36,683 nucleotides of DNA, taken from NCBI GenBank assembly GCA_024404095.1, contig JAKSQO010000031.1, forward strand, positions 1-36,683. Reading direction: 5' to 3'. Within the stretch, counting starts at the first letter, position 1. Each line of letters begins with the position of its first letter. Shown piece after piece: positions 15,254 through 22,991 of this stretch. This DNA is from Clostridia bacterium (GTDB lineage: Bacteria > Bacillota > Clostridia > Oscillospirales > Acutalibacteraceae). The position numbers and the translations under genes were made by a program. The notes under the pieces were generated by a model. The model searched no databases. It was given only the letters and a program-made list of their open reading frames with translations, and was not told where the DNA came from.

Positions 15254-15342
15254 GACGAAGCAAGACATGGTAAGGCTTTTGCAGGTCTTCTTCAGAGATA
15301 TTTTGGTTAATTTAAAATTGTAAAGAGCCTTATATATCAAGG
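15254..15342 (+). pseudogene. Rubrerythrin 3'-end remnant / putative attR
   Basis: The 57 bases 15254-15310 read [18 protein letters not shown] and stop in frame, the same 18 residues as the end of rbr, with five differences all at third codon positions. There is no upstream coding sequence. The shared CTTATATATCAAGG recurs in its 3' UTR (15329-15342), where AGCCTT/AAGGCT (15326-15331 and 15339-15344) flank seven bases, a layout also seen in recombinase core sites. Interpreted as the original chromosomal gene end displaced by the element. Confidence 0.75.
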
Positions 15343-15371
15343 CTTCAAGCCTGAGATTTAATAATTTTCAA

Positions 15372-15408
15372 AACGCATCAATTTATTAAAATTTGGTGCG
15401 TTTTTTTA
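15372..15408 (+). terminator. Terminator behind the rubrerythrin remnant
   Basis: AACGCATCAA/TTGGTGCGTT stem (15372-15381 and 15393-15402, one wobble pair) followed by TTTTT. It probably served the intact rbr gene before insertion. The remaining stretch to 15514 holds small dyads only. Confidence 0.75.
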
Positions 15409-15481
15409 TTTGCTTCAAATATACTGTAAAGAATATATTACGATTTATCATTGATGTAATATTCGTGATAATGTTACAAAA

Positions 15482-15502
15482 CTGTAAATTCTCATTTTAC
15501 AG
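15482..15502. promoter_or_regulatory. CTGTAAA/TTTACAG dyad upstream of the two-component promoter
   Basis: A 7-bp inverted repeat with a 7-nt spacer just upstream of the -35 box; it may be a regulator site. Confidence 0.35.
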
Positions 15503-15514
15503 CAAACTTAATAT

Positions 15515-15559
15515 TTGAATTTCGTGGCTGATATTGTATAATAAACTATCAGCCACGAA
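15515..15559 (+). promoter_or_regulatory. Two-component promoter inside a 13-bp palindrome
   Basis: TTGAAT (15515-15520), 16-bp spacer, TATAAT (15537-15542). The perfect inverted repeat 15521-15533/15547-15559 brackets the -10 box, its right arm running up to the AAAGGG ribosome binding site. Likely an operator controlling the sensor-regulator operon. Confidence 0.75.
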
Positions 15560-15572
15560 AGGGATGAAATGT

Positions 15573-16250
15573 GTGAAGCTGCTTTATGCAGAAGACGAAA
15601 GAGAATTATCCGAAGCTGTTACGGATATTCTGACATATCACAATTACATAGTTGACGCGGTTTATGACGGAGAAAGTGCGCTTGCGTACGCTGAGGTTGA
15701 AAGCTATGACGGGATTATTCTTGATATTATGATGCCGAAAGCCGATGGTCTTGAAGTTCTTAAAAAGCTTCGTCAGAAGGGCTGCACAACACCAGTACTT
15801 CTTTTAACGGCTAAGTCTCAGATTGAGGATAAAATTGAAGGGCTTGATATGGGTGCCGATGATTATCTTGCAAAGCCCTTTGCGATGGGCGAGTTGCTTG
15901 CCCGAATCCGTGCCATGCTTCGCAGGCGCGATAATTTTGTTCCCGATATTCTGAAATTCGGAAATATTGCACTTAATTTAAGCAATTACAATCTTTCTTC
16001 TGACTGCGGTTCAGCTACGCTGACCAAGCTCGAATTTCAGATGATGGAGCTTTTAATGAGGAACCGGGGCGTGTATTATTCGACTGAACAGTTCTTCGAA
16101 AAAATCTGGGGATATAATTCTGATGCTGATATAGGCGTTGTGTGGGTATATATTTCTTATCTGCGAAAACACCTTGAAAAGCTGAATGCAAACGTAGAAA
16201 TAAAAGTGAAGAGAAATATAGGCTACACTTTGGAGGCAAAAAATGATTAA
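15573..16250 (+). CDS. OmpR/PhoB-family response regulator
   Basis: A 225-residue DNA-binding response regulator. The receiver domain carries the acidic pocket (E7, D8), phospho-acceptor D51 (ILDIMMP), T79 and K101 (AKPF). The C-terminal ~95 residues form the OmpR winged helix (LTKLEFQMMELLMRNRG, then VWVYISYLRKHLEK). Start set at GTG 15573: it gives the usual VKLLYAEDE receiver start and spaces AAAGGG by eight bases. An upstream ATG nine bases earlier is too near the Shine-Dalgarno, and ATGs further up lie in the promoter. It overlaps the kinase gene by 8 bp. Targets probably include its own palindrome and the VTC/CotH genes next to it; inference. Confidence 0.92.
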   Translation: MKLLYAEDERELSEAVTDILTYHNYIVDAVYDGESALAYAEVESYDGIILDIMMPKADGLEVLKKLRQKGCTTPVLLLTAKSQIEDKIEGLDMGADDYLAKPFAMGELLARIRAMLRRRDNFVPDILKFGNIALNLSNYNLSSDCGSATLTKLEFQMMELLMRNRGVYYSTEQFFEKIWGYNSDADIGVVWVYISYLRKHLEKLNANVEIKVKRNIGYTLEAKND

Positions 16251-17484
16251 AGCACTTCAGAAAAGATTTATTATTATATCAATGACGGCTATTACAGCTC
16301 TGCTTGTTGTCCTTCTGAGTGGAATCAACCTTTTTAATATAACTTCTGTTTCAAAACAGAATGCGAATATGCTTGACGTTCTTGCTTCAAGCGGAGAACC
16401 TTTTCAGATGATGCGGCCTGACGGATTTAAAGATGAAAGAAAACCTGAAAATGACAGAATATTTCAGTTCAAGCCTCCCGAAGAGGATAGAAAACAGGCA
16501 GCAATTTATTTTAAAATATGTGTAGATTCCGACGGTGAAATAATCAGAGTTGATACAAGCAAAATCCCATCTGTTACAGAATCCGAAGCAAAAGATATTT
16601 ACTCAGCCGCAAACAGCAGCGAAGGCAAAACAGGCAAGTTCATCTTCAAAACAAGAACTCTTCCGGACAATCTCGGCAAAGAAGTTTTCTTTCTGAGCAC
16701 AAGCGAACAGAACTATTCGGTTCTCCGTGTTGCGTTGCTTTCATTTGGAGTGGGTGTTATTTGTTGGTGTCTTATGCTTCTGATAATCGTTCTTCTTTCA
16801 AGAAAGGCTATCAGACCCATAGCTGAAAACATTGAGAAACAAAAGCAATTTATTACTGATGCAGGACATGAAATTAAAACACCGCTTGCTATCATAATGG
16901 CAAACACCGAGGCTCTTGAACTGCATAACGGCGAAAGCAAATGGACAAGCAATATAAAGAATCAGACTCTCAGGCTCAACGGGCTTATGCAAAATCTTTT
17001 ATTACTTGCTAAAGCCACTAATGGCGAAACACCGATTAAAAAAGAAAACTTTGATTTTTCCGAAGTAATTAAGCAGACCGCTGATGGATTTTCTGAATCG
17101 GCAAAAGTAAAAAATCTTTCTTTTGACTTCGACATTGCAAAAGAGATATTTTTAAGTGCTGACAAGAATCAGTTAACAAGTCTTGTTTCTATCCTTATTG
17201 ATAATGCTGTTAAGTATTCTTCCGAAAACACTTCTATTAAAATAAATCTGAAAAAAGACACCGATATACTTTTTTCAGTAAGCAATAAATGCGACTCTCT
17301 GCCCGAATGTCTGCCTGAAAATCTTTTTGACAGGTTCTATCGCGGAGATACTGCAAGGACACAGAAAAGCGGCGGATATGGTATCGGTCTTTCAGCGGCG
17401 AAGGCAATTGCAGAGCTTCACGGCGGAAGCATTGAAGCGAAATATCTGAACGAAAACGAAATACGATTTGAAGTCAGATTTTAA
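16243..17484 (+). CDS. Sensor histidine kinase
   Basis: A 413-residue membrane kinase, partner of the regulator encoded just upstream. Transmembrane segments lie at ~9-31 and ~163-185, enclosing a ~130-residue extracytoplasmic sensor region with no domain I recognise. A short linker leads to HisKA with H209 (DAGHEIKTPLA) and a HATPase domain with the N box (ILIDNAVKYS, ~residues 315-325) and the G box (GGYGIGLSAAKAIAELHGG). There is no clear HAMP domain. The TTTGGAGG before its ATG lies inside the end of the regulator gene, so the pair is translationally coupled. The signal is unknown. Confidence 0.92.
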   Translation: MIKALQKRFIIISMTAITALLVVLLSGINLFNITSVSKQNANMLDVLASSGEPFQMMRPDGFKDERKPENDRIFQFKPPEEDRKQAAIYFKICVDSDGEIIRVDTSKIPSVTESEAKDIYSAANSSEGKTGKFIFKTRTLPDNLGKEVFFLSTSEQNYSVLRVALLSFGVGVICWCLMLLIIVLLSRKAIRPIAENIEKQKQFITDAGHEIKTPLAIIMANTEALELHNGESKWTSNIKNQTLRLNGLMQNLLLLAKATNGETPIKKENFDFSEVIKQTADGFSESAKVKNLSFDFDIAKEIFLSADKNQLTSLVSILIDNAVKYSSENTSIKINLKKDTDILFSVSNKCDSLPECLPENLFDRFYRGDTARTQKSGGYGIGLSAAKAIAELHGGSIEAKYLNENEIRFEVRF

Positions 17485-17504
17485 AAGTTCATAATTTGTT
17501 TACA

Positions 17505-17533
17505 GACACTTGCGTTTTGCGGGTGTCTTTTCT
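17505..17533 (+). terminator. Terminator of the two-component operon
   Basis: GACACTTGC/GCGGGTGTC stem (17505-17513 and 17519-17527, two wobble pairs) followed by TTTTCT. Confidence 0.65.
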
Positions 17534-17537
17534 AATT

Positions 17538-17575
17538 TTCAGCTAAGGTTCAGACGTTATTATATACTCATCAAA
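17538..17575 (+). promoter_or_regulatory. Possible response-regulator site and promoter before the VTC gene
   Basis: TTCAG occurs at 17538-17542 and 17549-17553, an 11-bp period typical of OmpR-family direct repeats, followed by an AT-rich TTATTATATACT that could hold the -10. No good -35 is visible, as expected for an activator-dependent promoter. Tentative. Confidence 0.35.
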
Positions 17576-17595
17576 TTTATGAAAGGAGTAAAGGT

Positions 17596-18267
17596 ATGGA
17601 TTTTCGTCATGAGTGGAAACACGAAATCAATTATTTGGATTTGCTTATTCTCAGGCAAAGATTAAATGCTGTTGCCAAGCCTGACAGCCATTCGATAAAC
17701 GGGAAATACGAGATAAGAAGTCTGTATTTTGACAATCTGTATGACACGGCTCTGAGAGAAAAAATTGACGGAGTGAATCGACGTGAAAAATTCAGAATCC
17801 GTTATTATAACGGTGACACCTCGTTTATCGCACTCGAAAAGAAAAGCAAGCTTAACGGACTTTGTCAAAAAAGTGAAGCGATAATTTCAGTAGACGAGGC
17901 GCAGAAAATTGTCAACGGCGATTACAACTGGATGATTAACAGCGACAGACCGCTTGTAAAAGAATTATACTCAAAGATTCTTTCAAAGGGACTGAAGCCC
18001 AAAACAATTGTTGACTACACCCGTGAGCCGTTTGTTTTTTCGGCAGGCAATGTTCGTGTTACGATTGACTATAACATCAGAACAGGACTTCATTGCACGG
18101 ATTTTCTCAATCCGAAATGTGTCACTATCCCCGCAGGTTATTCACCGATAATTCTTGAGGTTAAATGGGACAGTTATTTACCCGACATCATTCGTGATGC
18201 GGTCCAGCTTGAGGGACGCAGTTCCTCGGCATTTTCAAAATATGCAGTATGCAGAATTTACGGTTAA
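17596..18267 (+). CDS. VTC-domain protein (polyphosphate-polymerase-like)
   Basis: A 223-residue single VTC domain protein. The basic RHEWK motif at residues 4-8 and alternating charged strands (EIRSLYFDN, EKFRIRYYNG, FIALEKKSK, IILEVKWDSYLPD) match the tunnel residues of VTC4-like polyphosphate polymerases and related CYTH/TTM phosphate-binding folds. GAAAGGAG precedes the ATG. It is followed by DUF4956 and CotH genes, 14 and 9 bp apart, a set repeatedly seen together in clostridia. Predicted to be cytoplasmic and to act at the membrane with the DUF4956 protein. Actual polyphosphate synthesis is inferred from the family. Confidence 0.88.
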   Translation: MDFRHEWKHEINYLDLLILRQRLNAVAKPDSHSINGKYEIRSLYFDNLYDTALREKIDGVNRREKFRIRYYNGDTSFIALEKKSKLNGLCQKSEAIISVDEAQKIVNGDYNWMINSDRPLVKELYSKILSKGLKPKTIVDYTREPFVFSAGNVRVTIDYNIRTGLHCTDFLNPKCVTIPAGYSPIILEVKWDSYLPDIIRDAVQLEGRSSSAFSKYAVCRIYG

Positions 18268-18281
18268 AGGAGTTTATATTT

Positions 18282-18956
18282 ATGACAACATTCAATGACA
18301 TTTTTAAATCCAGCTTTCTTGAAAACATTGCAAGCGTAAGCGTTCTTGATATGGTTATTGCTCTTATTCTTGCTTTCGGTCTCGGACTTTTCATTTTCTT
18401 AATTTACAAAAAGACATATCAGGGTGTTATGTACTCATCAAGCTTCGGTGTTACACTCGTTGCCCTCACAATGATTACTACGGTTGTTATTCTTGCGGTA
18501 ACATCGAACGTTGTTCTTTCACTCGGTATGGTCGGTGCCCTTTCAATTGTACGTTTCCGCACCGCAATCAAAGAGCCGCTTGACATCGCATTTCTCTTCT
18601 GGTCAATAGCAGTCGGTATCGTTCTTGCCGCAGGCATGATTCCTCTTGCGGTTGCAGGAAGCGTTATTATCGGCATAATTCTTCTTGTTTTTGTTAATAA
18701 AAAATCTCACAAAAATCCGTATATCATAGTTATCTCCTGTGTAAACCATGACAGCGAGGTTGAAGCAAAACGTTTCCTTGACAGCGTTACCGAAAAGTGC
18801 GTAATAAAAAGTAAAACTGTTCAGTCCGGTACAATTGAGCTTAACATGGAAATCAGACTTAAAGAAGATAACACGGATTTTGTTAATGCACTTGCAAATA
18901 TGAACGGTGTCAACAGCGCAGTTCTTGTAAGCTACAACGGCGAATATATGGGTTAA
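18282..18956 (+). CDS. DUF4956-domain membrane protein
   Basis: A 224-residue protein with about four transmembrane helices in residues ~20-145 (VLDMVIALILAFGLGLFIFLI, then VALTMITTVVILAVTSNVVLS, SIAVGIVLAAGMIPLAVAGSV region) and a soluble ferredoxin-fold-like C-terminus. The conserved SLGMVGALSIVRFRTAIKEP stretch is characteristic of DUF4956. Start chosen at ATG 18282 because AAAGGAG lies about ten bases before it; an earlier ATG overlaps the VTC gene without a ribosome binding site. Middle gene of the VTC-DUF4956-CotH operon. Biochemical function unknown; it probably anchors or channels for the VTC protein. Confidence 0.88.
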   Translation: MTTFNDIFKSSFLENIASVSVLDMVIALILAFGLGLFIFLIYKKTYQGVMYSSSFGVTLVALTMITTVVILAVTSNVVLSLGMVGALSIVRFRTAIKEPLDIAFLFWSIAVGIVLAAGMIPLAVAGSVIIGIILLVFVNKKSHKNPYIIVISCVNHDSEVEAKRFLDSVTEKCVIKSKTVQSGTIELNMEIRLKEDNTDFVNALANMNGVNSAVLVSYNGEYMG

Positions 18957-18965
18957 GGTGATAAA

Positions 18966-21134
18966 ATGTCAACACATAAAAGCTTTGATAAAATATGCTG
19001 TGTTGTTCTTGCTTTCATTATTGCCGTAACCGTCCTCTTTGTAAACGGTGAAAAATTAGGGATAAAAACTATGTCAAAGGCCATGGGCTATGAAGAAAAG
19101 TTATTTAACAATTCCGTTGTTCACTCGTTGGACATTGTAATTGACGACTGGGATTCTTTTCTTGAAACCTGCGCCAACGAGGAATATACATCCTGCTCTG
19201 TTGTAATTGATAACGAAGCATTTAAAAATGTCGGACTCAGAGCAAAAGGAAACACGTCGCTTTCAAACGTCAAAAATTACGGCAATAACAGATACAGCCT
19301 TAAAATTGAATTTGACAAATATGACAGCAGCAAAACATATTACGGGCTTGACAAGCTTTGCCTTAACAACATCATTCAGGACAACACTTATATGAAGGAT
19401 TACCTTGTCTACACAATGATGAACGAATTTGGTGTTGCTTCACCGCTATGCAGTTATGTATTTGTTACCGTCAACGGTGAGGATTGGGGACTTTTTCTTG
19501 CAGTTGAGAGCGTTGAAGATTCATTTCTGCAGCGTAATTACAGCAATGAAAGCGGAGACCTTTACAAGCCTGACAGTATGCAGATGGGCGGCGGCAGAGG
19601 TAACGGCAAGAGCTTCGACATGGATGAGTTTAAAGATAAGCTTGAAAACTCTGAAAAAGAGAAAACAACAGAGCCCGAAAAGAATAGCACAACCAATGTT
19701 TCAGAAAATAAGACCGAAATAAAAGAAATGGCTTTTGAACCTTCCGGGAATGACAAACAACAAGGTAACAGAATGCAGCCACCGGAAGGTAACTTTGGCG
19801 GAATGACACCGCCCGATATGCCAAACGGTGAAATGCCGCAGATGCCCGACAATTGGAACGGAAGCCTCCCGCCACAGATGCCTAACGGCGAAATGCCTTC
19901 AATGCCCGCCGGGGAAGCTCCGCAGGGCTCTGAAGATGAGCAAAGTGATACTCCTCCCGAAAAGCCTGACGGAGAAAGTCAAAACGGTGAAACTTCGCAA
20001 ATGCCTCAGGGTGACTTCAGCAACAAGGGTGGTTTTGGTAACGGAAGCGATGATGTTAAGCTTGTTTACACAGATGATGAATTTTCAAGCTACTCAAATA
20101 TCTTCAACAATGCTAAAACCAAGGTCAGCAGCAATGACAAGAAGCGTCTTATATCAGCATTAAAGAATATAAACGAAAACACCGACATTGAAAACTCTGT
20201 CGATGTTGAAAGCGTTATTCGATATTTTGTTGTGCATAATTTTGTTTTGAATTTTGACAGCTATACGGGTTCAATGATTCACAACTATTACCTTTATGAA
20301 AATGACGGACAGCTTTCAATGATTCCGTGGGACTATAACCTCGCTTTCGGCGGCTTTATGTCTATGGGCGGAGCTGAGTCTCTTGTAAATTATCCGATTG
20401 ATTCTCCTGTTTCGGGTGGCGATACAGATTCAAGACCGATGCTTGCGTGGATTTTTAACAATGATGAATACACACAGCAATATCATAAACTTTTCGCCGA
20501 ATTCATTTCAGAATACTTTGACAGCGGAGAATTTGAAGCAGAAATCAGCAGAGTTAAAGAAATGATTTCACACTATGTTGAAAAAGACCCGACGAAATTC
20601 TGCACCTATGAAGAATTTGAAAAAGGCATTGAAACATTAGAAAAATTCTGCCTGTTAAGAGCTGAAAGCGTCAGCAAACAGCTTGACGGAACAATCGGCT
20701 CCACAAGTGAAACGCAGACGGACAAAACCGATTTTATAAAAGCTGACGGTATCACAATTTCCGATATGGGCTCTATGGGTAATATGGGTGGCAGAGACAG
20801 TAACGCCAAAAATATAAAAACAGACGGAACAACCTCTTCTGAAAAAAGCAACGGTGAAAGCGGATTTACGCCTCCTGAAATTTCAAATGATGAAATGCCT
20901 GACATTGAGCAAAACGCTAAACCGTCCAAAATACCTGACAGCAGCCTGAAAGATAAAGGAAGCAGCCCCTCTGATAAATACGATGAGATGAATCAGCAGG
21001 GATTTCAAGCAAATATGACCGAAGCTGTTATCGTCTCGGCAATAAGCCTTATTGTATTGATATTCGGAATATTGTTCGCTTTCTTCTATCGCAGGAAAAA
21101 ATTAAAAAGACAGCACATAACAAAAGCAAAATGA
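18966..21134 (+). CDS. CotH-kinase-family membrane protein with low-complexity insert
   Basis: A 722-residue CotH-like protein; CotH members are atypical protein kinases of spore coat and extracellular proteins. Residues 11-27 are an N-terminal membrane segment. The CotH domain starts at ~55 (VGLRAKGNTSLS at 89-100, then TYMKDYLVYTMMNEFG), is interrupted by a Gly/Pro/Met/Glu-rich insert at ~205-355 (recurring PNGEMPxMP), and resumes with the catalytic-type SMIPWDYNLAFGG near residue 440. A second Ser/Gly/Pro-rich stretch precedes a C-terminal membrane helix (~693-715) and a basic RRKKLKRQ tail. It thus appears tethered at both ends with the domain outside. Third gene of the operon, with a strong terminator after it. 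The phosphorylated target is unknown. Confidence 0.88.
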   Translation: MSTHKSFDKICCVVLAFIIAVTVLFVNGEKLGIKTMSKAMGYEEKLFNNSVVHSLDIVIDDWDSFLETCANEEYTSCSVVIDNEAFKNVGLRAKGNTSLSNVKNYGNNRYSLKIEFDKYDSSKTYYGLDKLCLNNIIQDNTYMKDYLVYTMMNEFGVASPLCSYVFVTVNGEDWGLFLAVESVEDSFLQRNYSNESGDLYKPDSMQMGGGRGNGKSFDMDEFKDKLENSEKEKTTEPEKNSTTNVSENKTEIKEMAFEPSGNDKQQGNRMQPPEGNFGGMTPPDMPNGEMPQMPDNWNGSLPPQMPNGEMPSMPAGEAPQGSEDEQSDTPPEKPDGESQNGETSQMPQGDFSNKGGFGNGSDDVKLVYTDDEFSSYSNIFNNAKTKVSSNDKKRLISALKNINENTDIENSVDVESVIRYFVVHNFVLNFDSYTGSMIHNYYLYENDGQLSMIPWDYNLAFGGFMSMGGAESLVNYPIDSPVSGGDTDSRPMLAWIFNNDEYTQQYHKLFAEFISEYFDSGEFEAEISRVKEMISHYVEKDPTKFCTYEEFEKGIETLEKFCLLRAESVSKQLDGTIGSTSETQTDKTDFIKADGITISDMGSMGNMGGRDSNAKNIKTDGTTSSEKSNGESGFTPPEISNDEMPDIEQNAKPSKIPDSSLKDKGSSPSDKYDEMNQQGFQANMTEAVIVSAISLIVLIFGILFAFFYRRKKLKRQHITKAK

Positions 21135-21171
21135 TTATAATAATATGTTAGTTGATTTATACTATAAATCT

Positions 21172-21198
21172 GAGGGCAGTTCATTCTGCCCTCTTTTT
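21172..21198 (+). terminator. Terminator of the VTC-DUF4956-CotH operon
   Basis: GAGGGCAG/CTGCCCTC stem (21172-21179 and 21186-21193), 6-nt loop, TTTTT tail. The remaining bases to 21413 are AT-rich with no gene. Confidence 0.9.
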
Positions 21199-21413
21199 AC
21201 ATTTGTTGATAATGACGGAAATTCATTATTCTATCCTAAAAATTTTATAAAATAGAACTAATTCGCTTATTTTCCTCAGTAATTTTTTAAAAAACGCTAT
21301 TATTGCAACATTATATCAACTTTTATGAAATATGTAACAAAATTATTATAATTTATTGATTTTTTTGTTCAAATAGGTTAAAATATTTACAGTAAATGAG
21401 GGAGGAATGTATT

Positions 21414-22892
21414 ATGAAAAAAATAATAGCTTTCATAGTATCAATAGCAATAATAGTCAGTACTGTTATTTTCTCACACGCTGCACCGTTTCTTGGCGAT
21501 GTAGACAGAAGTGGTGCTGTCAATTCCTCCGACGCACTTTCAATTCTTCAATATTCCGTTGGTTTAAAAGACAGCATTGAAAAGAATATTGCTGATATAA
21601 ACGGTGACGGAAGAATCAATTCTATAGATGCGCTTAAAGCTCTTATGATAAATATCGGAAAGCTCTCTAATAAGTTTGTTCCAACAAAAAAATCTACAAC
21701 TAAGGCAACAACTAAAGCAACGACAAAGACTACTACAAAGACTACTACAAAGGCTACGACTAAAGCTACTACTAAAGCAACCACCAAGGCTACTACCAAA
21801 GCTACCACTAAGGCTACTACCAAAGCTACGACTAAAGCTACAACCAAAGCCACAACTAAAGCTACCACTAAGGCTACTACAAAGGCTACAACCAAAGCAA
21901 CAACTAAGGCTACAACCAAAGCAACAACTAAAGCCACAACAAAAGCTACAACCAAAGCTACCACTAAAGCTACAACAGCGACCACCGCAAAAAAATACAC
22001 TTGCCCGTACGAAACAACTCCCGGTGGAACGGTCAAGCTTCCCTCTGGTCTGAACGCAAGACACAAGAGAGCATGGGCTCTTTCAAAATCAGGACTGGAT
22101 ATTAAAATTTCAAGAATAGAGTACGGTTCTTCAATTACACAGAGGTTTGACGCAAATATAAACAAACAGATTGTAAATCCCAAAACAATCACCTACAATC
22201 CGGCTTGCACGGTAGCCGTTATCACCTGCGATAATCCTACAAGACTTGGCATAACCAAAGGTACGTCAATGACGACAACCGAAAACAATGCAAAAAACGC
22301 AGGCGCTGTTATTGCTATTCCGGGAACAAAATCATCTTACTGACAGGATTACACAGCAACAATTCGTTCAGGTTCAATTTACAAGAGATTTACAGGTTCA
22401 AAAACAACAGCTCCTGAACTTGTGATGTTCAGAGACGGAACATGGAAAATTCAGTCTCTTGACAATTCACAGGCAGAAGCGGCTGTTAAAGCCGGAGCAT
22501 ACAATTCCTTCCACATTCAGGACATAATCGTCCGTGACGGAAAATATTGCTCACACTGGACAGATAATATTTACCGTAACCGTGCATTCCTCGGTCAGAT
22601 AAGCAAAAACAAATATGTTATGCTTACAACTGAGTTTATGCCGATAAGCAAGGCAGCTGAAGTTATGATTGCTTACGGCGTAAAAACTGCAGTTATGATT
22701 TGCGGCGGCAACTGCACAACAATGTATGTTCAGGGTATCGGTAATTCAACTAATTCAACAGGCGCAAGCGTTAAAAATATGAACAAGCTCGGTTACTATG
22801 AAACCGAATGGTTTGCCGATCACGGTATGCTTCAAGGCAAAGCCGGCGGCGGTCCGTGTTCAGATGAATATGATTGCATTTATTTCAAATAA
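21414..22892 (+). pseudogene. Dockerin + (TTKA)n linker + NAGPA-like phosphodiester glycosidase, interrupted by an in-frame TGA
   Basis: One continuous frame of 493 codons with a single TGA at 22341-22343. Residues 1-28 are a signal peptide; ~30-88 a type I dockerin with two calcium-loop repeats (GDVDRSGAVNSSDALSIL; DINGDGRINSIDALKAL); then 23 copies of a 4-residue TTKA-like linker; then a phosphodiester-glycosidase (NAGPA/DUF2233) domain that continues beyond the TGA to GVKTAVMICGGNCTTMYVQG, the counterpart of the family's GGGSSTM region. A GGGAGG site fits the ATG at 21414. TGG-to-TGA (Trp to stop) in SSY*QDY is the simplest explanation. Both halves keep clean coding, so the mutation is recent, or the stop is read through. 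It would bind a cohesin-bearing scaffold and act on exopolysaccharide phosphodiesters. Confidence 0.75.
21695..21970 (+). repeat. 12-bp degenerate tandem repeat encoding TTKA linker
   Basis: Twenty-three units of 12 bp encode Thr-Thr-Lys-Ala (twice Thr-Thr-Lys-Thr). Threonine codons vary (ACA, ACT, ACC, ACG), so the peptide rather than the DNA is conserved. Such Thr-rich linkers are usual in cellulosomal proteins and are often O-glycosylated. Confidence 0.9.
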
Positions 22893-22907
22893 GATATTGC
22901 AAAAGCT

Positions 22908-22935
22908 AAGGGGTTGTCACATTCGACAGCCCCTT
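22908..22935 (+). terminator. Hairpin behind the dockerin gene
   Basis: AAGGGGTTGTC/GACAGCCCCTT stem (11 bp with one wobble) with a 6-nt loop, no strong T-run. The same hairpin type recurs at 32494-32522. Confidence 0.6.
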
Positions 22936-22952
22936 CAGTAAATTTACATATA

Positions 22953-22983
22953 AAAATGTCCCGCTCCGACAGCAGGACATTTT
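22953..22983 (-). terminator. Terminator of the STAS-kinase operon
   Basis: AAAATGTCC/GGACATTTT stem (22953-22961 and 22975-22983) with T-run on the minus strand, just behind the stop codon at 22992. Confidence 0.75.
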
Positions 22984-22991
22984 GTTTATTC

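Larger units (their letters stand above)
4915..15310. mobile_element. Plasmid-like integrative element inserted in the rubrerythrin 3' end
   Basis: Seen: the 57-bp 3' end of rbr is repeated in direct orientation at 4915-4971 and 15254-15310 (52 of 57 identical), and the right copy abuts a tyrosine integrase gene and its promoter. Between them lie a RepL-like initiator with iterons, a Toprim protein, a second recombinase-like gene, an Xre regulator, and a large AT-rich surface-protein gene as possible cargo. Integration at a gene's 3' end with regeneration of the reading frame is a well-known habit of tyrosine-integrase elements. Inference: an integrative element able to circularise and replicate, with no relaxase seen. 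Alternative: remnant of a tandem rbr duplication split by insertions. Confidence 0.7.

Noticed and set aside
15534..15572. Longer N-terminus for the response regulator
   Set aside because: The upstream ATG lies between the -35/-10 elements and the transcription start; the receiver fold begins at the GTG at 15573.
21695..21970. CRISPR-like array
   Set aside because: Units are contiguous 12-mers without spacers and encode a linker; no cas genes seen.
21548..22192. Long minus-strand open frames over the TTKA repeat
   Set aside because: They arise from the 12-bp periodic repeat; no ribosome binding site, repetitive ALVV-type composition, and the plus-strand frame has signal peptide and dockerin.
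22341..22343. Selenocysteine codon
   Set aside because: No convincing hairpin with a SECIS-type apical loop right after the TGA, and the NAGPA family is not known for Sec; kept only as a check to make.
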